From: Lichenostomus cassidix
Taxonomy: Eukaryota > Chordata > Aves > Passeriformes > Meliphagidae
Direction of reading: 5' to 3'
Length of the DNA: 64,000 nt
Assembly: GCA_008360975.2 (NCBI GenBank)
Contig: CM039182.1
Coordinates: 57,920,491-57,984,490, forward strand
Position numbers and translations under genes: made by a program. Position 1 is the first letter of the stretch; each line of letters starts with the position of its first letter. Below the pieces are notes generated by a model that saw nothing but the letters and a program-made list of their open reading frames with translations, had not been told where the DNA came from and searched no databases. This document shows, one piece after another, positions 50,922-63,800 of this stretch.

Positions 50922-51825
50922 GCACACAGATACTTTAAGCAGGGAAAGTAAGCAGTTTGGAAGAACTGGATAGTCATGCATGAGAGTTCTTAACGTTTTC
51001 CATTATAAGTTGCTCTTTCCAGTTTAAAATTTGCCAGACTTAAACTATCCGGATGGAACTTTCCATGGGCTGTGTCTGCCACAAGCAGGCTGCTTGTCAA
51101 GCTTTGGCAAAAAATATTGATCTGCTTTTGGGAACAGAATAAAAGTGATTTATTACACACACAGTACAGATAATATCAAAGCTTTTTTCACCGTGGAAAT
51201 CTAGTACCTCTGGGAGGGTGACTTCGAGATTAGACATGGTAGTTTTTTTTTGGAATCAAGGAAATGCCTTTCGTTGTCTTTGTGAAACTACTCAAGAGTC
51301 ATCAACTGCCAGAGTTCTGGGGGAAAAGCCATACATAATCCGTGTGGTTACTCAGGGAGTCAGCATATAACCTTTCTGAAGACCATAAGCACTCTTCTGC
51401 CCTTCATATTTCCTCTGTGTGACTGGACTCCACCTATATCTGCCACTACAGGAGCAGGATGGGATATCGCACAGCTCCAGGCACAGAAACTGCATGTCTC
51501 TCTGCATTCCCTGCTCAGCCATCTGGAATTTGTGAGGTGGTGAAAACAGCTGATCCGGAAAACAGCTGGAAGGGGGAAAAGACAGATGGAGAAAGTCAGG
51601 CGCAAGAGCACAAGAAGGAAAGAGATGGTGACTCTGAAGTGGGTTAGCACAAGAAGCCCAGTGGAGGGAATGAGAGCAAAGCTGGCTACAAATGTGAAGG
51701 AACAGAGCAATACTTTTACCTTGTGCTCTAGCCATCGGGACTTTCAAGATGGACATTTCATCTGGAATGTCATGTTTAATAGGCCTATCTTACGTTTTTA
51801 ATATATTTTGAATTAACTTATATTT

Positions 51826-52330
51826 TTGACCTCCACAGTATCCCATGGGTTCTGCTGTTTAATTATGTGCTGTATGAAAAAGTACTTCCCTTGGTTTGTT
51901 TTAAAGCAGCTGCCTCGTAATTTCATTGAGGGCTGTCTTGTTCTTGTGTTATTAGAAATAAACAAGTAATCATTGCTTAATCACCTCCCTCATGCTATTC
52001 ATAACTTCATATACCCCAAGATGTCTCTTGTCTTCACTGAGGGCTCTAGTTAATCTCTCGTTACATGGAAGTTATTGGTATCTTTGTTTTTCCTTTTCAC
52101 CCTTTTCTGTTTTCTTTGAAAGGAAGAGATTGAAGTTTTGTGGCAACATAATATGCTATTCTGTATTCCTATACCAAGAATTCCTAATATTATCTCCAGT
52201 GATTTCAAAGTCTATTTTCTCAGAGCTAGTAGGTAATTTACAGCCTAATGTGTGTGTATCATCAAGATTTGCTTTTTCCTGCTTACATTAATCAATATTA
52301 AAAGTTAACAGTCTTTAAATTACACCGCAT
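51826..52330 (-). mobile_element. Ancient CR1/L3-like LINE fragment
   Basis: The stretch resembles, in reverse orientation, an old amniote CR1/L3-type 3' region that I know from turtle and crocodile genomes. Landmarks are gaaaaagtacttcccttggt, ctgcctcgtaatttcattga, tgttcttgtgttattagaaa and ctattcataacttcatatac, followed by aatctctcgttacatggaag. Divergence grows after about 52.1 kb, so the right end is uncertain. It is clearly older than the CR1 copies inside MBOAT1. Confidence 0.6.
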
Positions 52331-55300
52331 GTGACATTGCTAAATCTGTTGCAGCTCAGTAACAAAGCTCTGAATATGCGGATTTACTTTATATCCTTGC
52401 TAACTTTGTCTTCTTATTGCCCTTTCCAAAAACTTAATGTGTTTGACAGGACAGATTTCTTTGTGTTAATTTCCAATTCAACATTTTTTCTCATCCTTTA
52501 TTTATTTTCTTTAAACAGCCTGTAAACCAGGGGGAGTATTTCCCATGATTCTGTGATTACTTAATGTCTTTGGGTGTGAAACATTACCCCTTCTTGTATC
52601 TGGAAATACAAATATACTTTCTTAACATAGTCACCCTTAGTCTTTAGAAAACACTAATAGACTTGTGATGTATAACTTCTGTAAAATTTCTATAGTTTCC
52701 CCATTATATCATAGTTTTCTGTGTGTCTTTCATGCTTAAAAGACAGATATCAATAAGAGTAATTTAAAAGTTTACCCTAAATTCTAGTACAGTCTAATAT
52801 TACCATTTTCTTTCATGAGAACATGAAATCCCTGTGAGTGTTATTCAACTTTTAAAATGTTTCCTCCTCTGCTTTCTTGTAAGAAAGACAGGATATATTT
52901 CTTCAGAAAGCAAATCAGACTGTTTGGAAATAGAGATATAACCATTTTATCGTTCACCTTACAACACTGACAACAAGAATTTTGTACCAGGTTCTTTTTT
53001 CGTATGGAAACTAACTGTTTATGACTAACAAATAACTCTGACTTTCTAAAATTAGAAATTAAGCAAGAAACCTAAAAGAAGTCTTGCTAACAGTTTTTCT
53101 GTCTGAATCTGCTGTGGATGATGGCTTAACTCAATTTTACTTCAGAAATACCTTATTTTGTTAAGCTTATCTAATGTTATTAAACTTATATGCAGCAGTT
53201 TTGTGAGCTTTTTAAGATTTATTTTCTTAGTTTGGTTTTATTTTTTTTTAATAATTTGCTGTTAAAGAGAACTAGCAGACAGATATTCCTGTGTTTTCTT
53301 TTTTATCAAGGACTGTGATATTAAATCTGTCTTTGGGTGACTAACATTATAAACATGGCAGTTTTGCAGCTGATAGGATTCTCTCAAAACTAAAACTTGG
53401 AAAAATCAAAAAAAGATTTGATAGTTTTCGTTTTGCAACTGTGAAGGAAAATGTGTTGACAATGTAGCTGTTACATAGTTATAAAAGTAAGGCTAATGGC
53501 AGAGTAAAACTTGCCCAGGGGATTTTTTAATGTCACAACTCAGGTTAGTCCTGGTTATTGGTATGTGTGTACTGTTCAGGCAACACTCAGCAAATCACAT
53601 GAGTTTTATCTGTTCACTGGCAATTCCTGGGAAAATTACCAAACTTCTACATGTCTCCCTGCTGAGATTCCTAATTTTAGCAAAGTATTAAAGCATAGGC
53701 TTAAAGCCCGTAGGACTAGAGTTTTCATTGAATTTTAACTAATGCTTTGGTGCTTCGATATGTCAGAGCCAAAATAAAGTCAATTTATACAAAAACAAAT
53801 TGGTGAAAATAAGGAAAATGTAATCCCTGCTCAGTCTCATCTAAAGTACAGTGAAATCAACCTGTGTGCAGAAGAATAAAAGGGTAAGTGTGAGTATTCT
53901 TATTACTTGAAAATATAAGGAAAGGATTGTTGCTGGGGTGTTTTGATTGATTACTCCAAATGTGCATTAAAACAACCATTAGATAATAAATGTAAGTACC
54001 AAATGAAGTATCTCCAGGAAGGGTGTATTTATGAAGTAGTTGCACTCAGAACGATTGAATGGGATGCACTCAAGGATGTTTTGTTTTGTGTGGCTGACAG
54101 CCTTCAGTCTAAGTTTTAATGGAAAGAAGTGCTGTGGACATGGCAATAGGCAGTGCAGCCATCTGCTCTCTGTAGATTATTGTGCACATTGGTGTCCCTC
54201 AGCTTCTAGATGTGTGTAAATGCTGTAACTGAAGGCATTTGCTGTGTACTCACACACACTGCACACATAAATCATGTGCATATTAATAGTTTAATCTTCT
54301 TATAATGTTAGTGATGGGAAAAATATTATTGGTTATAGCTGAAATTTGCTATAATTGCACAAGAAAATATACCTAAATCTAGTAATAACCTCATGAAAAG
54401 GCTGCTCTATCTTCTTATGCTATGTGAACACTTTGATGCTTTGCTGAACCAAGTTCAGAATTCTTGAAGCCTTGAAGTGAAATGGAAATTGCAGCCTAAA
54501 ACCAACTGGGAGCTAAGTGGGTCATAATGAAACAACGGGATTTGGAAAATTCAAGAAAGAAAAGCACAAGTCTTTGCTAACACTTGATACCAAAACATTG
54601 AAAGATCTTCAGTGTTAACTACAGGGCAGGGAACATCTGACTTAAACAAAGGGGTATTTTGAAACAGTAGGCAGACTTCCAACAACCTCTGTGGTTACCA
54701 GGAATGCCTTTAAATGTTCATCTTTTTCTTGCCATCACCTACACCTGTGATGATACTTAGCACAAATATTTGCAATTTTGTCAATGAATCCTGCTTTTCT
54801 CTTGTTCTCAGTGGGACTATAATTTAATTTAAAATGCATGTTTTATTAGTTGAGAGCTTCTGCTCTTTAATTCTAAAAAGGTTTCAAAAATCTATTCTTT
54901 GGAATAGCCTAGAAGGAAACTAATTCTCTATAAAACAATTCACAGTTTTGTATATCAAGAACATGTATTGTCATTATTACGGTTAACAGATTTTCAAAGA
55001 CACAAGTTTTATGCATACTATTTATACTGTGAACTCTCTGATTAGTGTCAATGAATTTCACTGTCTTACAAAAGTCTGTTTTAAGATAGCTTGACTGGAC
55101 ACTCACTTCTACAAACTGGACCCCAGCTTTTGTACCAGCACTAATATGCATGTACAGCAGATGAAGAAAAGCTCCTAATCCAAGTTCCCTCTGTAGAAGA
55201 ATGTTCCAAGACATTTACTTTCTCCATATTCCAAAATAAATTTTGAAAATGTTTGTCTGAGGCTAAATTCCTCTCCAGAACACCCAAGTTATAGCCTCAA

Positions 55301-55639
55301 CACTGGTGATTTCCAGCAAAGTGGTTCTGCTACTTTCCAGGCTTTCAGGTGTATAAAAAAGCACCAGCCAGGTCTTTAAAGCACTTGTGGTACAGCCACC
55401 AGTGCTGTGCTCTAGAAGATGGAGAGTTCCTCTCTGATTCAGAACTTTCCACCTACAACTAAAACCATGGTGAGGATTTCTTCCCTCTCAGCCACTCACT
55501 GCCAGCTCTTCCCCATGAAAAGCCTTTCCTCTGTCACCACAGGACAGGGTGTATGTGTTATCAATATATATCTCTCTAGAAACATGAACTAAAAACTAAA
55601 ATGTATGTCTCTTTCTAAATGTGCTGGGAGGAAATGAAA

Positions 55640-56480
55640 TGAGGGAGGCAGGCTCTTCTCCAGAGTGCTCACTGAGAGCATCAGAGGCAACAGGCACAAA
55701 TTAAAAGACAGAGAGAAAGTAAAACAGAGAGAAAAAAGTCCCTTTTATTTTGGTGGATACCAGGTGTGGGAGCCCAGGGGTCACAGGGGTTCAGCCAGGG
55801 ACAGAAAATCGGCATCTGCAATGACAGAGCCAGAAAGCACTGACAAACCCCCAGAGGCAGGAATAGGCATGACCTTTTTCACTTTTCTCTAGGAATCATG
55901 GTTGACAAGGAATCTTTTGCAGCCCAGAGAGCTAGTGCTGACATTGGTGACAGGCTGGCTCTGGCACCTCATCCCCATGGGAAATAATGTCCTTAGGGAT
56001 CCACGCACGTGCAGAGATGCACAGCGCCCCAATGCCAAGGCACAGGACCCAGTGGAGTCCCCTAGGAAGCTGCCATGGAGCTCTTCCCAAGCCCTGTGCA
56101 GCACCATCCCTGGCTGACCCTTGCCAGCAAGCTGAAATGACATAGAGCAGGGTTGAGAGCTAGGAAAAATGGGCAGCAGAGCCTGGTACACAACTGGGCC
56201 CCTTCCTCTTCTGGACCTTCATGCATGGTTTTAGTCTCCTTCTTCTCCTCTTCTTCCTTGCTGGATGCCATTCCCTCTCTTCTGCCCAGGAATTACTTCT
56301 CTTCCTTTTTCTTGGCTTTTTGTTTTCCTGTGAGGAGCCTGCAAAACTTTCCACCCCACAGTGGGATAAGATAGGGGAAGGTAGGATCAACTGCACTCAG
56401 CTGGTGGTTTAACCAAAGTTGCCTCCCTTTTTCTTCTTTCTTTTGCCAGGCTCTCTAAGTTCTCCTGCACATCCCAGATA
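55640..56480. other. GC-richer stretch left of the RhoGAP-like remnant
   Basis: Base composition rises compared with the flanks. Open frames on both strands include a minus-strand run with EEEEKKE near 56.25 kb. No protein family is recognised. It may be an untranslated or tail part of the decayed RhoGAP-like copy. Confidence 0.4.
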
Positions 56481-57320
56481 GCCTAACTGTGGTATCTGGG
56501 CTGGTTGGAGACAAAGTGACAGGTGCCTAAAGCAGAAGAGTTGAAGTCTGCCGGTGGAAAGGGACAGCCCGGAGCAGGAAGAGACTCTGTGCCACTGGTG
56601 TCTCTGCTCTGCACAGAAGATCCCTTGGGCTGGTTTGCATCAGCCCTTTCTTCAAGGGCCTCCTTTGGGAGCACAGTGTTCACATGCTGGGGATGTGACC
56701 CTCAGTTCATTTGGAGACGGCATGGGTTAGGGAGCCTGCAGTCCCCCTCTGGCCAATAAAAGGCTTGCCTGCTTTATTCTGCCAGGATTTCCTCTGCCTT
56801 CCTGAGACAGAGCTTTGCAGTGAGCCCTTTGGTGCCATACCACCATCTATGGTGGAAGACTTTGCTTTGGAAAGCTCTTTCTGGAGGGATTTTGCAGGTG
56901 TCATGGCCAATGTGGTCAGCAGCTGCTTCAGGAAGAGGTTGGCTGCCAGTGATTTTTTGGCCACGCTGATGTAACAGCAACACAATGTTCACCAAGTCAT
57001 CCCCAGCGCTGGCCTGGGGCAGGAGACAGCCAGCAGCTGTGCTGCACAGCTGTGCACGTCCTCTCAGCCAGCCATCAGGGCTCCTGTGCTTGAGGAAGGA
57101 AGGAAGCCCAGCATTGCTTCCCAGCACATCATTCCAGCCAAGCCCACGATAGGGAAGGCTTCCTGTCCATGCCTATTCCCCCCTGGTATGCAAGTCCACC
57201 CCTGGTAGCAAAGGTAAGCTACCAGAAACACCAGCTTTTGAAGGAGACAGTCCCTTGGCAGGCAAGTTCCAGGCCCCTCCCCGTCCCTGCTCACCAGGCA
57301 GGCTGCAATCCATGCTTATG
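56480..57320 (-). pseudogene. Possible downstream exons of the RhoGAP-like copy
   Basis: After the broken RhoGAP pieces the minus strand stays GC-rich and partly open. A segment near 57.2-57.27 kb reads LPRDCLLQKLVFLVAYL, which resembles the RhoGAP helix LP.ANL.LL..LL..L. Further left, 56710-56960 and 56483-56683 have open frames with no family I recognise; they could be the C-terminal tail. Exon borders cannot be set. The assignment rests mainly on position and composition. Confidence 0.3.
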
Positions 57321-57715
57321 CTTTCAATTCCTCCAGCTGTGCCTGCTTGCTGCTCCTCTGCAAGGCTGGCATCCACCCCTTGCAGAGCTCCATCATGAGA
57401 AGCTCTGCCAGGAATGCTCTGCAGGAAGTCCTGCAAGGGTTCCCAGTGAGCTTTTGGAGACTCCAGGCCAGACAGGAGCTCTTCCAGAGGCAGATCAGAA
57501 GGGCTCACCTTGAGGACAGCCAGGGGCAGCACAGCTTGGCCTTGCTGGCCTCCAGGGTGTCCATCAGCTCATGAAGGGCTATCCCACTGGCAGCTCGGTG
57601 GAAGATCCCCTCTGTCACAGGTCCCTCTTGCTGCAGGATGCCCAGGAGCTGGGTGGGCCAGGGCAGCATGCTGTCCTCCTCACAGAGGGATGCCAGGGGC
57701 TGCCCAAGGAACACC
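57321..57715 (-). pseudogene. Decayed RhoGAP-domain gene copy (TAGAP/ARHGAP20-like)
   Basis: Minus-strand pieces encode FLGQPLASLCEEDSMLP, ILQQEGPVTEGIFHRAASGI, LPLAVLK, DFLQSIPG and ELLMMELCKGWMPALQ, in the order of a RhoGAP domain, which speeds GTP hydrolysis by Rho proteins. An intron with GTGAGC donor at 57508 and CTTGCAG acceptor before 57430 splits LAVLK from DFLQS, as in the TAGAP/ARHGAP20 group, so this is not a processed copy. Two opposite frameshifts (about 57548-57555 and 57405-57412) and a TAA at 57318-57316 break it. The arginine finger expected after GIF is His (57598-57600). The donor after ELKA reads ATAAGC instead of GTAAGC. The copy is probably inactive; sequencing error could explain one frameshift but not all defects. 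Confidence 0.65.
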
Positions 57716-57859
57716 CTGCTGCAGCTGGAGCACATCTGCCCTGGGCAGAGGCCACTGGGCTGCACTGCAGAGCAAAGGGCCAGCACAGCTCCTTCCCCCT
57801 CCTCCTCCTCCTGAGTGAAGGAGCACTCACCATTGCCAAAAAGGAATGTTACCTGCTAA

Positions 57860-60800
57860 AGGAGTCTTCAGACATCACAGGATAATGATTTTTAATATTT
57901 TCAAATAATAGTGATTTAGAATCTGGATCTGTTGATACAAAATTAAAGACAACAGAAGACAGTGAATAGAGGCTTACTTACACTTTTTAGCTTGTGATTC
58001 ATTCTACCAACATGAGGCCTTCTGTGTCCAGACTTGAGATAATTTTACAGTTTAGTTTCTTTTCCCACTGCTCAGGGGGATCTCTGATTTTAATAAAAGC
58101 AGTGGTGATAAGGCAGGCACATGTACCTATTGAAGCGTTGCATTGAAGGATTCTCTTTTTTCATTTACTAGTGAATTGAAAAGAAGGTGGCTAATATGGG
58201 ATCTTTTTGTGAACTCTACTACTCTTCATGCCAGAACATTTTGAGATGTAGAAGTCTGTGTAATGCAGCTTGAAGCTAAAAACCCAAATGGGCATTTTGT
58301 GAGGTACAAAATGAGAAATTGCAAAAGTTGAGGTTTAATATTAATTACTCATATCTAATATGAAAAAATTTTTGCATGAATGTTTGTTTATGCAAATACT
58401 TCATGATCCAGTAACTATTGGACATGCGGAGGTTTCTGTTCAAATACCTTTAAAGAAATCAAGAGAAGGTTTTATAAAAAATCAGAAGATGTCTAGGGCT
58501 ATTAAAATACTGATGTTTGTATTTTTAAGGAATAACAGTTGTGTAAAGGCAAATCATAGTGCATTAAGGTTTTTGATAATAAAACTCCTTCAAAATTCCA
58601 GGTTTAAGTTTACTAGGAACCATTGGTGCATCCAGCATAATTCTTCTTACCTATGACAAATGAAAACTGAATATGTAGGTAATTTAATATAGAGTGGCTT
58701 TTCAGGTTCTTTAAACTATAATTCACCAGCAGCAGGTTTTTATTTAATATCATCCCAGTCTTCACAGTGCAAGTCCCTTAGAGTTTGTTCTCTGCTACCA
58801 CCTAGAGGGAAAACTGTATAGCACAGAGAAAAATAATTTCAGCTTTATCAGAAAATTAGATAAATCGTTTCAATTCCTTATATTTTTTTTTTCCCAGAAA
58901 TCCGTTTTGCAGTAATTACAATAGATGGGCAAAAAGAGGTCAGCAGAAAGATATTTCAGTGCTTTTAAAGCTGTAGATATGATATTACAGTTTTATAGAA
59001 GGAGAAAAGAAACTGCTATAATCAAACAAGGCCTTTCAACTGCAGTTATAAGTATCATGGAAAAGATTCAATTACATTGCAGAAATCACTCAGTACCAGT
59101 GAACAGATTGAGAGAGTCAAGATCTACAAAGTTTTTGTCCACTAATGCTATCAGATAACAGTGCTCAGCAACATGTATAGCCTGAATAAGATATCTAGTA
59201 ATACTAGTGCTACCTGAACACTTTTTCCCTCAGTACACTGCTAAAGAGTTTTAATTGTGTGCGTTACTATTCCAGTGGTGGATAGGCACAACTTTTTCAA
59301 ATAACATCCAAAGGAAAAGAGGAATTAGGAATAAGCATGGTTTGAAGTTGATGAGTGTTTTTTAAGATGACCAATATATTAATTATATCATTACAAGAAA
59401 TTTCGGGTTGTAAAGGTTTTCTAACTTTTTTTTTTGCTTTTTTCTACTTTGAATTGGTACTTCATTACTCTGCTTGAGTGAATACCTGTAGAGATCTGGT
59501 TAACACCTGCTCAGCTAAAATCTCACCCACCCTCTCACTGTCCCTTCTTGTGATTACTGAAATTTTTTCATCCAGCATGGGAAAATCAAACCCTTGTCCT
59601 ATCAGAAAGCTACTGCAAACACTTTCTTTGAACACATCTCTCTTATTTTTGCATATTCCGTTTTGTTCGATCTCATGTCATTCTTCCTTTTCTAGTTCCC
59701 ATTGTCTACTCATCCATCCTAAGACAAGTGTTAGCCCTTATGTTAGATTTTCAAATGAGCACTCTTGGGTTTTCTTCTGAACTTGCCATTTTACAATTAG
59801 GAGCTGACCTCAATAACCATGCAAGACTAAAATACTATCCTCATTTTAATTACTTCTTAAAACTTTTTTTCCTTATTGTTTCAAGGGGGAGGGGGAAATG
59901 CTTTTCTACTGAAAGCTTGTCAACAGAGGCTTGTTATGCTGAGATCACAGCATATTCACTGATTAGCGCTGCCTTATTGTTTCCTTGGCCTTCTATGCCA
60001 GCTGGTCTATATCCAGCTTTGAATCCTGCCTCCTACTTAGATCATTAGCCCCTTCAGCCAGAGCTGCCTGCTTTATTCTGGGCTTATGTAACATCCAGCA
60101 AAACAGGGTCTTCCGCCATGAATGCAGCTGCTTGGCACGGTGATAATAAACATAATAAACATATTACCACCGTGATTATTATTATGCATGTAATATTTAT
60201 GTGTGTGGGGAAAAGGACTGGATTCAACACCCAGTAAACTCCTACCAGAAATAACATGACCCAATTAACAATCAGATCTTTAGGTGTATTTTCATCACTG
60301 GCAAAGGCAGGACCCCTGCTGATCGATCTGTAAAACATTGATGATGTTTGTTTTAAAGGCAGCCTCTTACTAGACCCTCATGGATGGATCAGTTCTTGTT
60401 GCTGCCTCAAGTCAGGATATTCAAAGAAAAATTGTGGATATTCCTAAGAAAGACAAACTCAGAAGTTCACGTTCAAAGTCTCATGTCAATCACATCTGTC
60501 AGCAGATACTTTGCAAACTTATTGTGGATGTTGGTGCACCTTCTGGCTCTCTCATAAGTGTGGAGCTGCTTCTGTTTTAAAAAGGAGGCCTGGTTAAGGA
60601 AAACAATTTAGATGAAGTTGACCACTGTCTGCTTTAGCAGTTGCTCAGGGAGAGCAGCATGCCTACAGTGTTAAGGGAACAAAATGCAGGTTTCTTAGCA
60701 GTGCAAGAAAGTAAAAAGTAATCATCTGTCCTACTATAAAGCTGGGCATCCAAATAAGTTTTGTTTAATTAGTGGTCCAGCTAGACCAATCTCGTACCAC

Positions 60801-63800
60801 AGCATGCATTTCCCACAAAGCTAAGATGGTGCACAGAAAACTGGGCCTCTAAGTGCCATCAGAATGGTGCAAGAGAAGAGTACACAAAGATCTTCCACAT
60901 TGAGGGGCTTGATGTTATATGTAACAGTCATAACATGACTGGATCTAGTGGAAAGATGTTTGAGTATTTGTCTGCCTCAGTCCTACTATTTAGTTCCTCT
61001 TCCAAAAATCAGCTCCCTTACCACTAGCAACAAGCCTTTTGCCTAAGCTGGCAGCAATGTGATGAGCTTGTCTTTGCTGAATGTTTTTCACTGCATATTT
61101 TACAGCTAATCTAAGAAATTGTTTGATTGGCAGTGATGCACGCTTCTAGATTAAGTCAAACATTATGGATTTTCAGCAACTGTTGTCTTGTTCAAGTGAT
61201 GACTCTCTTAAATACTTTGGGGGATTTAAAAGTCCAGTGTGAAATAAGTGATGGAAAAGGCTAATGTAGCTGAAAGCTTCTCTCACATATTGCTGGTAGA
61301 GATTTACTGGCTACAAGGCCAGAAGTGACCCTGATGATCACAAAGTCTGAACAAGCTTCATTTCAGAATGATTCATCTTTCCTTTTGTCTTCCTTCTTTA
61401 GCTTTCTTTCCACTTAATCAGTTCTGGACTTCATTTGGAGAATATATACTATATGTAGAGATTAAGCACCAAAAAATTATAGGCATAAGATACTTCTTTT
61501 GCATTTGAAGACAAGTTCTGCTTAGTTTTTCAGTTTGCTGTGTGTGTTTTCCCTATGTCTGCATTAGTGAGAAGCTGTTGAGTTTCACTACAAAAAGTTT
61601 TTACCTAACTGTACTGCAGAAGTGGCCAAGGGATCATGGACACCTGAACTCTCAGAAACTCATTCTGCACACATGGTAATGGGGCTTGTCTCAGTAAATT
61701 AAAAGGTTTAGGGGTTAAAAATTGGGGGGAGAAAAATCCATCTGATGAGGTAACATAAGTTTTGTAACAAGTATTTCTTGTTCAGACTAGAACCTAACTT
61801 TAAGAAAGGCAGATTCTCTAGCTCTTTAAATTGCCAGGGATAGAAAAGACTTATAATCCTATTGAAGTTGTTTTAATGGATAATTACCCTGAGGGACAGA
61901 CAGAGAGGTGAAAAACCAATACTTAATGTAGAGGAAGGACTGATTCTCCTTTAATGAACAGGTAAAATAGAAGTTATAACTTCGTAATATTTGTAACCAC
62001 AATCCTGATTATCTTTAAATCAGAAACCAACTCTGTTATTAACTCTTATTAAATAGGAAATTCCAAAACAAGAATGCCAACCGACAAATTAAAAATACCT
62101 TCCAGTGCCTTCACAGTACCAGTTTTTCACATGGACAGCATCAGGTGTTAAGAAAAGGGTGCTGAAGCTGGTGATCTGTGATGCTGGACAGGAAGACAGC
62201 CAGTCCCCGCAACCTTCTTTTGGCAAGTTGCAGTCCCTTTGGTAATGATAGTTCTCAGAACCTTTGTCTGTGTTTTCCTTCAGCATCATTTCTGAAGTGC
62301 GATTATACCTGCTCCAGAGCCTCAGCTGAACATGTATCTATCGGGGGGCTGGCCATTTCCAGTTCCACAGGAATACTTCCTTTCCTCTATCCCATTGTTA
62401 GAGTCCTTCATCCAGTGCAGGCTTTCTTTATATGAGGTCATTGCTTCTGTCACTATATGGGCAAAACAGCTTCTTCCGAAGTGGATGACCCAATTACTGT
62501 GGTAGCAGATGGGCCAGTGTACAATGCACTTGCCAGCTGACTGCTTGCAAACGTGTTCTTAAACAGATATCATTGTAATTTGCTACACAGGAACTGACAA
62601 ATTGCATTCTATGTGACAGGGTATGATATGGATCTGCTGTAGTGCCAGCCTCCTATATGGTTAATGAAAGGTCTCCTTTTCCATCCCATGCATAGGCAAG
62701 GCTGACAATGAGAGGGATCACCATTACATAGTTATTGTACTCCTGTAGTTTCCATTGATGTCTGCAGCTCACCTGAGTCATCTCCATGCGGAAGTGTTTA
62801 GGCTTCTGATCTAACCTGAATTTGTCTTCTCAAGCTACACTGTTGATAATGTCTTACAGATTGCTGCTCAGTGCCACTATGGGCAACATATTCTAGCTAT
62901 GCGGGTTTTTCAAATGCCATTACTGATTTTAGGGGCAGTACTTGGATTTTTAGACAGAGCTTCCTGACCTCTTGAAACCGAGCAATGTAATGAGTTTGGT
63001 TTGAATTCAGACCATAGAGGATTGCAGTTTAATCTGCCATGTAAACAGAGGGATGCAGATATTAATTTGTCTTGAAGAGGACAAAGAGTGGTTTCAGCTC
63101 TGCTGCTCCACCGTGTCTACCAGTGGGAAGCATCTTCTCCACACCCATGCTATGGGACCAAGGGGAATGGAGAGGCAGTGGGAGAGTATCTGAAACACGG
63201 CAATACTCAGGACTTCAGCCCTGAACTCCCATGCCTGAAGGTAAAGCCCTCTCCTCAGCCACCTTGGAGCAGCTTCCTCAGTGACTGTGCTGTCATGGTG
63301 TGACTCCTGTGATGTCCAGAAGAAAACAATAGAGTGTAACAGAGAATTAACTCTGCTGAAGGGATATTAACTCTGAGCAGTCCTTGATTCCTCTTTCCAT
63401 TGGGTCTGCCAACTTTTCCACGGGTTTCTACACTGTAGTTTTGACTCTAGGGGAGGGAAGGAAAAGCAAGGTCGTTTGTCCTCTTTGCAAATCTTCCTCC
63501 TGCAAGATTTTTCTGGTCATAGGAGTGGCAGAGCAGATTGGTAAAAATATACCAGAGTTTTCCATTAGACTTCTGGAAGGTTAAAACTAGACTGTGCTAG
63601 TATTTAGAGTATGGTGAATTATGACCTAATGTTGCAACTCCCATTCTAATTTGCCTCTGCCTAATTCAGCTGAGGTTGGGTGTGCAGATAATTAAGAGCT
63701 GACTGCTTGCTCAAACTGTTTCTTTGGTTTCTCACACGTGCTGGTACCATAAAATAAAAAAAATTACAAAGTCCAAATTTTGTTGTTTCAAGATCCCTGC

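Larger units (their letters stand above)
50430..55640. other. Intergenic AT-rich stretch right of MBOAT1
   Basis: It contains a CATA microsatellite at 50897-50921 and the ancient LINE fragment at 51826-52330. Short open frames have no recognisable content. No promoter facing right opposite MBOAT1 is supported by any exon here. Confidence 0.75.

Noticed and set aside
55665..56412. Protein-coding gene in the GC-richer patch at 55.7-56.4 kb
   Set aside because: Several short competing frames on both strands without family features or convincing splice pairs; left as unresolved sequence.
57781..57815. CCT repeat near 57.8 kb as a functional element
   Set aside because: Short simple sequence of about five units at the edge of the RhoGAP-like remnant, nothing beyond composition supports a role.
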